Position numbers and translations under genes: made by a program. The notes beneath the pieces are model-generated. The model searched no databases, was not told the origin of the DNA, and worked only from the letters and a program-made list of their open reading frames with translations. From Methanomassiliicoccaceae archaeon (GTDB taxonomy: Archaea; Thermoplasmatota; Thermoplasmata; Methanomassiliicoccales; Methanomethylophilaceae): a stretch of 12,016 nt of DNA. Positions 6,101-12,016 of the stretch are shown piece by piece. Within the stretch, counting starts at the first letter, position 1. The number at the start of each line of letters is the position of its first letter. The DNA lies in NCBI GenBank assembly GCA_031260545.1, contig JAIRJQ010000023.1:1-12016 (forward strand), read 5' to 3'.

Positions 6101-7354
6101 ATGGTTACGAAAACAATGATTGTTGCCATCGTTGTGGCGGTGATGGTGGTGGGAGTTGCGGCAGGGGCGTTTTTCCTGTTAAAAGATAATGACACCACGT
6201 ATGAAGAAGGTGTTCTTGTGGATTTTGGAGATCACACAGGACAATGGATACCATCGGAAACGAACGGAGTGCTGCTGACCGATGCGGTGGGTAATGCATT
6301 ACAAAAGAAAGAGTTGCCCATTGTACTCTCCGGTAACGGAGTACTGTCCGTGAACGGAAGGGAAGCCGGAATAGGGGAATCATGGGGATATTGGACATAT
6401 TCCGCTAAATCAAATTGGACAAAAATAACTGACACGAATATAAAACTCTCCAACAAATCATATCTGGCCCTGGCATTGACAAAAGAAGGGAAGGAGCCAT
6501 TGCTTCCATGCCTTGACGCACTGGGCAACAGATTATTCTCCGGAACGAGCAATTCCATAGTTTCATTATCTGCTGTGGCGTCAGAGATACTCTGCAAGGT
6601 TGGAAAGATCGACTCGCTCGTAGCGGTGGACTATTACAGCAACTACCCTGCAGAGCTCAAGACCAAAGGTCTTGTCAAAGAGTGGGGATTCTATGCGACA
6701 CCGCCCACCGCAGAGATCGTAGGAAGTTACAATCCCGATTTCGTTGTGGGTGAGGAAGGAAACCATGACGGGCTGCTGAAAACACTCAATGGCTCCGGCA
6801 TAAGATGTTTATCGTTGTATCAGGCCAATACGCTTGAGGCAGTGTACAAGAACATATGGATGATCGGTGCGGCGACAGGTCAGTTCAAGGAAGCTAATGA
6901 AACGATACTGAAGATGCAGCAGGACCTGAAAGACCTGCTGGATAATACGAACGTTGCTAATTTCAAAGATAAGACCGCAGTGATACTGATGGGGAACGAA
7001 TGGTATGTCGCGGCGATCGGTCACGGCACATTCATCGATGACGTGATCTCAAGAACGGGCGTGAAGAACGAATTTCCCAATTCAGGATGGATCATGGACA
7101 AAGAATACATCACCACCGGACATCCGGACATCGTGATATTCATAGCGGACGAAGACATGAGCGGAAAGAGTATCAAGGATATATTGAGCACGGAAAAATC
7201 ACACCTGCCGAATTGGCCCAATGCCGACGGAGACACATGGGCCGGTGTGACATTATACTGTGTGGACGGCGAAAGCGGGGACATGTTCCTGCGTGCCGGA
7301 CCAAGGATAATGCAGGCACTCTCGGCGCTGCTCAATGCGTCGCCTGTGACATGA
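6101..7354 (+). CDS. btuF: Corrinoid-binding protein of a B12 ABC importer, BtuF-like, with extra N-terminal domain
   Basis: This 417-residue membrane-anchored protein sits on the outer face and delivers corrinoids to the BtuCD transporter encoded downstream. Residues about 6-27 are a hydrophobic segment; there is no lipobox cysteine, so it is likely held by an uncleaved N-terminal anchor. Residues about 35-128 form an extra domain with the pattern SVNG (83-86), WGYWTY (95-100), W106 and YLALAL (121-126). This resembles the DUF4430 / transcobalamin-C-terminal-like fold, which would suit corrinoid binding. From about residue 150 the helical-backbone binding fold begins (IVSLSAVASEILCKVGKIDSL), with NPDFVVG and a C-terminal MFLRAGPRIMQAL typical of BtuF/FhuD-type proteins. 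The ribosome site GGTGAG at 6091 supports the ATG at 6101. Corrinoid rather than siderophore or heme as ligand is inferred from the surrounding genes. Confidence 0.85.
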   Translation: MVTKTMIVAIVVAVMVVGVAAGAFFLLKDNDTTYEEGVLVDFGDHTGQWIPSETNGVLLTDAVGNALQKKELPIVLSGNGVLSVNGREAGIGESWGYWTYSAKSNWTKITDTNIKLSNKSYLALALTKEGKEPLLPCLDALGNRLFSGTSNSIVSLSAVASEILCKVGKIDSLVAVDYYSNYPAELKTKGLVKEWGFYATPPTAEIVGSYNPDFVVGEEGNHDGLLKTLNGSGIRCLSLYQANTLEAVYKNIWMIGAATGQFKEANETILKMQQDLKDLLDNTNVANFKDKTAVILMGNEWYVAAIGHGTFIDDVISRTGVKNEFPNSGWIMDKEYITTGHPDIVIFIADEDMSGKSIKDILSTEKSHLPNWPNADGDTWAGVTLYCVDGESGDMFLRAGPRIMQALSALLNASPVT

Positions 7355-7360
7355 GGTGAT

Positions 7361-8494
7361 ATGACGGACGTGGTATTGCTGCTGTTGGTAGCGGCGGTCG
7401 TCGCCGTTGTTCTGCTCTCCGTACTGTACGTGAGAAAGAGCGACGGCGCCGATATATCACTTACGTCAAAAAGAAAGAGGCGGCTGGCAGCGATAGTGGC
7501 ATCAGGCATATCGATAACGTTAGTGATGTTCATCGTGGCGCTTTCACTCGGTTCTGCCGGTACAATTCCGGTAACAGATGCGATATCCAGCATGTTCTCG
7601 GCCATACAGAACGGTGTTCACACCGGTGATGAGAGGACCATCTTTCATTTCCGTATGCCGAGAGCGATAGTCTCGATCACCGTGGGAATAGGGCTGGCGG
7701 TGGCGGGCTGCATATATCAGGCGATAATACGGAACCCGTTGGTGGACTCATACATAACGGGAGTATCATCCGGCGCAGGATTCGCGGCGATCCTGGCGAT
7801 AGTTTCCGGTACCGCGTTCGGTTTTGCGCTCGGGTCCTCCTTGGTCGTGCCGATAGCGGCCATAATCGGCGGTCTGCTTGCGCTGACCATGACGATGCTC
7901 ATCGGAGAGAAGGCCGGCGGCTCTTCTACGAATTATGTGCTGGCGGGTGTGGTCGTAGGATTCATGTTCGCGGCGATGCAGACGCTGGTACTGGCATTCT
8001 CCGGTGATAAATTACGCAATGCGGTGTTCTGGCTTTACGGATCGTTTGCGAATCTTGATTGGAGCATGGTCGGTCTCGTTGTGATCCCTGTGCTTGCGAT
8101 GTCATTTCTAACGTTATTATGGGCGAAGGAATTGAACCTGGTGCTGCTGGGGGAGGATCAGGCGAGGCAGGCAGGTCTCAATGTGAAGAAATTTAACAGG
8201 AGCATGATGATCTTCGCATCCATCATCACCGCGATATGCGTTGCATTCGTCGGCATAATAGGATTCGTGGGCCTCGTCGTACCGCATATATGCCGCATGA
8301 TACTGGGCGGCGACCACAGACTGGTGCTTCCTGCGTCGATAGCGATAGGAGGGTTCATGATGCTCGTCGCCGATATGATCGCGCGTATGGCGATAACTCA
8401 ATCAGAGTTGCCGGTGGGCGCGATAACGGCATTGATCGGCGTACCGCTCTTTGCGTTCCTATTGATGAAGAAAGGGAGGATGTACGATGGCTGA
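7361..8494 (+). CDS. btuC: B12 ABC importer permease BtuC (FecCD family)
   Basis: This 377-residue integral membrane protein forms the transport channel as a dimer. It has the FecCD family landmarks FRMPRAIVSI (97-106), GCIYQAIIRNPLVDSYITGVSSGAGFAA as a region (116-143), the cytoplasmic coupling segment GEDQARQAGLNV (264-275) and GFVGLVVPHICR (301-312). About ten hydrophobic segments can be read. It is some 50 residues longer than E. coli BtuC, because an extra hydrophobic stretch at residues 2-23 precedes a basic loop (SKRKRR) and the usual first helix. GAGGTGAT directly before ATG 7361 overlaps the btuF stop region, so start choice is firm. Its end overlaps btuD by 8 bases. Substrate is inferred from context. 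Confidence 0.92.
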   Translation: MTDVVLLLLVAAVVAVVLLSVLYVRKSDGADISLTSKRKRRLAAIVASGISITLVMFIVALSLGSAGTIPVTDAISSMFSAIQNGVHTGDERTIFHFRMPRAIVSITVGIGLAVAGCIYQAIIRNPLVDSYITGVSSGAGFAAILAIVSGTAFGFALGSSLVVPIAAIIGGLLALTMTMLIGEKAGGSSTNYVLAGVVVGFMFAAMQTLVLAFSGDKLRNAVFWLYGSFANLDWSMVGLVVIPVLAMSFLTLLWAKELNLVLLGEDQARQAGLNVKKFNRSMMIFASIITAICVAFVGIIGFVGLVVPHICRMILGGDHRLVLPASIAIGGFMMLVADMIARMAITQSELPVGAITALIGVPLFAFLLMKKGRMYDG

Positions 8495-9284
8495 CGTCCC
8501 TCTTCTTGAGCTCAGAGGTCTTAGCAAGACGTACGATAACGGATTGCATGCGGTGAAGGACGTATCATATTCGATAGGGCAGGGGTTGCTGGTCGGCCTC
8601 ATAGGGCCGAACGGGTGCGGCAAGAGCACAATGATGAGGTGCATTAACAGACTCCACTCAATAACATCAGGGGAAGTATTGATAGACGGCGAAAGTGTTA
8701 CAAAAAGTACCCATTCAGAACTTGCAAAAAAGGTCGCCAATGTTCCCGCGGAACTCAGGACAAGTTTTGGTCTTACTGTTTTGGACACAGTGATGATGGG
8801 CCGTTACCCTCATATGAACACACTTTGGTGGGAGACCAAAGAGGATGAAGACCTGGTGGAGGACGCACTGAGGAAGTTCGGCGTCGAACAATTCGCCGAT
8901 AGGCAGCTGCATACGCTTTCGTCAGGTGAAAGGCAAAGAGTGCTTATCGCGAAAGCGTACGTCCAGGAACCAAGGCTGATGCTTGTCGACGAACCGACGT
9001 CGCATCTTGACATGAGATACAAACTGGAAGTAATGGAATATCTTCAGTACATGGTCAAAAAGGACATGTCAATATTGGTCGCGGAGCACGACATATCACT
9101 GATGGCGAGATACTGCGATCTGTGCATAATAATGAAGAAAGGAGAGATCGTGACCATCGGTGATCCGAAGGAAGTGATAACTTCGAAACTCATCGAAGAG
9201 GTCTATGAAGTGAATGCATCTGTCGGTTTTGACGAGAGCGGTGAACTCTACGTTCTTCCGAAAAGATACAGACCTAAGCACTGA
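8487..9284 (+). CDS. btuD: B12 ABC importer ATP-binding protein BtuD
   Basis: This 265-residue ATPase powers the BtuC channel from the cytoplasmic side. Motifs are Walker A GPNGCGKST (40-48), signature LSSGERQR (144-151), Walker B LMLVDEPT (164-171), D-loop SHLD (172-175) and the switch histidine H201 in AEHD. The Q-loop is unusual: at the position where the family has VPQ, this protein has VPAE (86-89), so the glutamine is Ala88, 42 residues after the Walker lysine. The next stretch, GLTVLDTVMMGRYPH, is typical of the FecE/BtuD group, so the alignment is not in doubt. GGGAGG at 8474-8479 supports ATG 8487. The gene overlaps btuC by 8 bases. Confidence 0.92.
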   Translation: MADVPLLELRGLSKTYDNGLHAVKDVSYSIGQGLLVGLIGPNGCGKSTMMRCINRLHSITSGEVLIDGESVTKSTHSELAKKVANVPAELRTSFGLTVLDTVMMGRYPHMNTLWWETKEDEDLVEDALRKFGVEQFADRQLHTLSSGERQRVLIAKAYVQEPRLMLVDEPTSHLDMRYKLEVMEYLQYMVKKDMSILVAEHDISLMARYCDLCIIMKKGEIVTIGDPKEVITSKLIEEVYEVNASVGFDESGELYVLPKRYRPKH

Positions 9285-9352
9285 TGAGGCGTTGGATGCA
9301 TGGATGGATGTAATAACCAAGTTTAAGTTCATAGAAACAATGGGGTAAAAAG
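9285..9352 (+). other. 68-base gap between btuD and cobD
   Basis: The gap has no clear terminator. It contains three GGATG repeats, GTTGGAT (9291-9297, the left arm of the palindrome found elsewhere but without its partner), a weak TATA-like TTTAAG (9322-9327) and a GGGGT ribosome site (9342-9346) for cobD. Read-through from the importer genes is more likely than a strong independent promoter. Confidence 0.4.
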
Positions 9353-10462
9353 ATGAATGTTACCGATCTGATAAGGAAGGACCTTCTGAAGATTTCCGAC
9401 ACGGTACACGGAGGACAGGCGTGGAAGCTTGAAGGAGTTGAAGATTTCAGCCACAACCTGAATCCGTTCGGGCCGCCCGGATGCATAGCCGAACTTGTGA
9501 ATGATGCTGTTTCCGGAGTGTATCATTATCCTGATGACAATTCGGCGGAGCTGAAGGAAATTATCGCGGAACATTTTAAGGTCCATTCAAAAAATGTCAT
9601 CGTAGGTGCCGGTTCTTCCGATATAATAAGAATGTTCCCCAATACATTCCTCGAGAAAGGCGACAAGGCATTGATATTACGGCCCTCGTTCGCTGAGTAC
9701 GCACACCAATGCAAGGTCGCAGGGGCAACGGTGAAGGACCTGTTACTGAAAGAGGAGAACGATCTGCGCATTGATGCCGATGAACTTCTGAGAAATACGG
9801 ACGGCGTGAAAGCGGTCTACATATGCAATCCGAACAACCCTACGGGAAGGATAGAGCCGAAGGATAAGATACTGAAAATAGTGAAGGAATGCCGGGACCG
9901 CAACATACTTGTTTTCCTCGATGAGACATTGTTGGAACTGGCACCGTCACACAGCAAGGTAAGCTGTGCCAGTGATGTGAACGTATATGATAATCTCGTG
10001 GTCATCGGGTCATTGACAAAATCATTTGCGATACCCGGGATAAGGATAGGATTCGGTTTTGCGTCCGAAGATCTGATCAGAGCGATGGACAAGGTCAGGA
10101 TGACATGGAACGTCGGCCACATAGAACAGCGCGTGGCGGCATCGCTGATACGCGATCACATGAATTACGTGAAAGATGCGGCGGACATAATGCACAGCGA
10201 GGCCGAGCACATGTATCAAAGACTCAACGAGATCGGTTTCAAAGTTAACAGGACGGATTCATTCTTCTTCTTCGAATCGCTGAAAAAGATAGGGATGACC
10301 GTTCCCGAATTCAAAGAAAGGATGTTATCGGAAAAAATAATGATAAGGGACTGCGGATCCTTCGGGCCGGAGTTCAGGGACCATATAAGATTCTGCGTCA
10401 AGGACAGGGAACGCAACGATGCATTCATAGATGCGGTCAAAAAGACCATTGACGGAAGGTAA
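9353..10462 (+). CDS. cobD: Threonine-phosphate decarboxylase CobD (PLP enzyme)
   Basis: This 369-residue PLP enzyme decarboxylates L-threonine O-3-phosphate to (R)-1-amino-2-propanol phosphate, the linker joined to cobyric acid by CbiB, the next gene. It has the aminotransferase class I/II fold: HGG (19-21) and DFSHNLNPFGPP (31-42) are typical CobD opening motifs, NPNNPTG (159-165) and LDE (189-191) bind the cofactor, SLTKSFAIPGIRIG (220-233) carries the Schiff-base lysine K223, and a late arginine-containing IRFCVK stretch fits the substrate phosphate/carboxylate region. Histidinol-phosphate aminotransferase (HisC) is a close relative, but the N-terminal motif and the cbiB neighbour favour CobD. 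It lacks the iron-sulfur C-terminal extension reported for the Methanosarcina protein, so threonine kinase activity must come from elsewhere. Confidence 0.88.
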   Translation: MNVTDLIRKDLLKISDTVHGGQAWKLEGVEDFSHNLNPFGPPGCIAELVNDAVSGVYHYPDDNSAELKEIIAEHFKVHSKNVIVGAGSSDIIRMFPNTFLEKGDKALILRPSFAEYAHQCKVAGATVKDLLLKEENDLRIDADELLRNTDGVKAVYICNPNNPTGRIEPKDKILKIVKECRDRNILVFLDETLLELAPSHSKVSCASDVNVYDNLVVIGSLTKSFAIPGIRIGFGFASEDLIRAMDKVRMTWNVGHIEQRVAASLIRDHMNYVKDAADIMHSEAEHMYQRLNEIGFKVNRTDSFFFFESLKKIGMTVPEFKERMLSEKIMIRDCGSFGPEFRDHIRFCVKDRERNDAFIDAVKKTIDGR

Positions 10463-10468
10463 GGCGAC

Positions 10469-11509
10469 ATGGACCTTTGGATCACTGCCATACTCATCGT
10501 GATGCTGGCGCTGCTGATAGATGCGGTCATCGGTGATGTTCCCAACGCGATACATCCGTTAAGATGGATGGGCAACATTCTTAACAGATTGGACAAGAGC
10601 ATAAAGAGAAAAGGCCGCAAAGGCACTATATTCAAAGGATTCATGTCCTATCTGTTCGTTCTTTTCATATTCGCTTTCATTACGTTGACGATATTGGCGC
10701 TGATACACACAAAGATCGGCGGCGATCCGATAGACGCAGGCATTTTGGGAACAACGAACCTCGGCGAGATAATTTGGATCATAGTATGCGCCTTCATATT
10801 CAAGCTTACATTCGCAGTGATATCATTCAGAAGACATTGCAAACCGATACAAAGGGATCTGAAGAACGGTGATCTCGAGAGTGCCGCCGCAAGGGTGCAG
10901 ATGATAGTAAGCCGTAACACGAAAGGGATGGACGCCCCGCACATAGCGTCATCATGCACCGAAACAATTTCTGAGAATTATGCGGATAGTGTATGTTCAC
11001 CGACATTCTATTTCGGTCTGTTCGGGATATTCGGGGCATGGATGTTCCGTTGTACGAACTTAATGGATGCGATGTGGGGATATCTTAACGAAAAGTACGG
11101 CGATCTGGGGTATTTTCCGGCCAAGTTCGATGATGTGCTTGGATACGTCACATCCAGGATATCGATAGTGTTCATAGCGATGGCGTCCGTCTTCGTAGGA
11201 GGAAGCCCGCGCAAGGCCATTTCTACAGCTAGAGAGCAGCACACCATGACCCCAAGTCCGAACAGCGGATGGCCGATGACGGCAGCCGCCGGCGCGCTGG
11301 GTTTCAGCATGGAGAAAAAGGATGTATACGTGATGGGACACGGGGAATTACCGACGATCAAAGATATTTCCAGATGTTACAAGATGGTGGAGATCGCGGC
11401 CTTTCTGTTCTTCCTGCTGGTCACCGTCCCGTTATTCGTTCTCATAGGCGTACACATACAGATATGGATGGAAGATGCTATAATCAGATTGTTCGAGGCG
11501 ATATTTTGA
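10469..11509 (+). CDS. cbiB: Adenosylcobinamide-phosphate synthase CbiB
   Basis: This 346-residue membrane enzyme couples adenosylcobyric acid to aminopropanol phosphate. The N-terminal helix leads into LIDAVIGDVPNAIHPLRWMG (16-35), with the conserved D, GD and HP. Other hallmarks are VSRNTKGMD (147-155), ETISENYADSVCSPTFYF (165-182) and SPNSGWPMTAAAGALG (263-278). Hydrophobic segments occur at about 1-20, 57-80, 99-119, 180-192, 230-245 and 307-330. The usual DG before the substrate-loop proline is DS here, a mild change. The start ATG 10469 is preceded by GGAAGG and AAGG; the gap to cobD is 6 bases. The stop overlaps the next start by 4 bases. It serves both de novo synthesis and salvage of cobyric acid made by CbiZ. 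Confidence 0.95.
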   Translation: MDLWITAILIVMLALLIDAVIGDVPNAIHPLRWMGNILNRLDKSIKRKGRKGTIFKGFMSYLFVLFIFAFITLTILALIHTKIGGDPIDAGILGTTNLGEIIWIIVCAFIFKLTFAVISFRRHCKPIQRDLKNGDLESAAARVQMIVSRNTKGMDAPHIASSCTETISENYADSVCSPTFYFGLFGIFGAWMFRCTNLMDAMWGYLNEKYGDLGYFPAKFDDVLGYVTSRISIVFIAMASVFVGGSPRKAISTAREQHTMTPSPNSGWPMTAAAGALGFSMEKKDVYVMGHGELPTIKDISRCYKMVEIAAFLFFLLVTVPLFVLIGVHIQIWMEDAIIRLFEAIF

Positions 11510-12016
11510 AAGTTGTTGATGTAAAGGTCGTAAGGTCGAAGGGGCACGCGGTCGCAGTGATAAAACTGAAGGAAAATATGGAGATTTACACATCACCGGG
11601 TGTGCTGAACATCGGACACATCATTTCCGACACGCTGATGATAATGGAGGTCCCCAAGAGATATGACCGTATAGACCCGCTGGACCACATAGAGGAGATA
11701 AGAAAGGATCTCGGGCTTCCGGATAATACGGTCGGTTTTATGACCGCTGCCGAAATAGAATATGTCACCGTATTCAAAGAAACAGAATTCGAAGGCTTCT
11801 ACACATCTGGAGAGGGGCCGCCGGGACTAGGCAACAGGGTCATAGCCGGTGACGTGAACAATGATATGGAAGAACGTCTCATCAGGTCCGCTGAAAAAGA
11901 GAAGAGGATAAGATCAAGGCCGCCCGGAACGATAAACATCATAGCGATATCTCCTGTACCGTTAACAGAAACGGCCAAGCTGAACGCGTTCATTGCGGTC
12001 ACGGAAGCAAAGACAG
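11506..12016 (+). CDS. cbiZ: Adenosylcobinamide amidohydrolase CbiZ, cut by the right edge
   Basis: The first 170 residues of this gene are in view with no stop. CbiZ removes the aminopropanol side chain from adenosylcobinamide, giving adenosylcobyric acid, so imported corrinoids can be rebuilt by CbiB. Family features are GFMTAAEIEYVTV (77-89), GLGNRVIAGD (107-116, where most members have a T/S-A-G-L version) and PPGTINIIAISPVPLTETAK ending in the hallmark TEAKT (166-170) just before the edge. The start is TTG at 11506, in a TTGA overlap with the cbiB stop, supported by GAGG at 11495-11498; the first ATG in frame is 24 codons later and would remove conserved sequence. Only the C-terminal part of the family domain should be missing. 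Confidence 0.83.
   Translation, partial: MKVVDVKVVRSKGHAVAVIKLKENMEIYTSPGVLNIGHIISDTLMIMEVPKRYDRIDPLDHIEEIRKDLGLPDNTVGFMTAAEIEYVTVFKETEFEGFYTSGEGPPGLGNRVIAGDVNNDMEERLIRSAEKEKRIRSRPPGTINIIAISPVPLTETAKLNAFIAVTEAKT

Noticed and set aside
7087..7359. Overlapping 90-residue frame inside btuF and similar long antisense frames across the window
   Set aside because: They are shadows of strongly coding genes in other frames; their compositions are rich in His, Arg and Ser without domain motifs.
9291..9309. Fourth copy of the GTTGGAT palindrome before cobD
   Set aside because: GTTGGAT is present, but the right arm is GATGGAT rather than ATCCAAC, so the symmetry is lost. The GGATG repeats look like low-complexity sequence, and the TATA-like box lies downstream of it.
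1..12016. CRISPR arrays, insertion sequences, tRNA or rRNA genes
   Set aside because: No regularly spaced repeats, transposase motifs, terminal repeats or RNA gene signatures were seen.

Overview
The window is a cobalamin (vitamin B12) locus from an archaeon. It holds eleven protein genes, and every one can be tied to building, importing or salvaging the corrin ring. Archaeal origin is inferred from AT-rich TATA-like boxes, GGTGAT-type ribosome sites, TTG and GTG starts, heavy use of AGA/AGG and ATA codons, an oligo-T terminator, and the anaerobic cobalt-early (Cbi) enzymes together with CbiZ. Base composition looks mid-range (not computed). Thermoplasmata, perhaps the Methanomassiliicoccales, is my best guess, but no gene here proves it.

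Layout. Positions 1-1457 are a leftward operon, cbiC-cbiL-cbiF, with cbiF cut by the left edge. A short divergent promoter region (1458-1559) separates it from a rightward operon, cbiD-cbiG-cbiJET (1560-5718). Its last gene is a three-domain fusion. A hairpin plus T-run terminator follows. Then comes a 382-base gap with no convincing gene but with two candidate promoters, two operator-like palindromes and a perfect 12-bp-stem inverted repeat. From 6101 a B12 importer is encoded: btuF (with an extra N-terminal domain), btuC and btuD. After 68 bases come cobD, cbiB and the first part of cbiZ, which runs off the right edge.

How the genes work together. CbiL and CbiF methylate early intermediates (precorrin-2 to -3, and -4 to -5A). 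CbiG, CbiD, CbiJ, CbiT and CbiE carry cobalt-precorrin-5A to -8, and CbiC converts that to cobyrinate. BtuFCD imports corrinoids. CbiZ cuts cobinamide back to cobyric acid, CobD makes aminopropanol phosphate from threonine phosphate, and CbiB joins the two. CbiH, CbiA, CbiP, CobY, CobS and a chelatase are not in view.

The most interesting signals are three copies of a palindrome of the form GTTGGAT-N5-ATCCAAC next to the promoters of the cbiC/cbiD divergon and of btuF (a candidate shared B12-responsive operator), the CbiJ-CbiE-CbiT fusion, the large hairpin upstream of the importer, the fused N-terminal domain on BtuF, and an importer ATPase that lacks the usual Q-loop glutamine. Most of the rest is conventional cobalamin metabolism.
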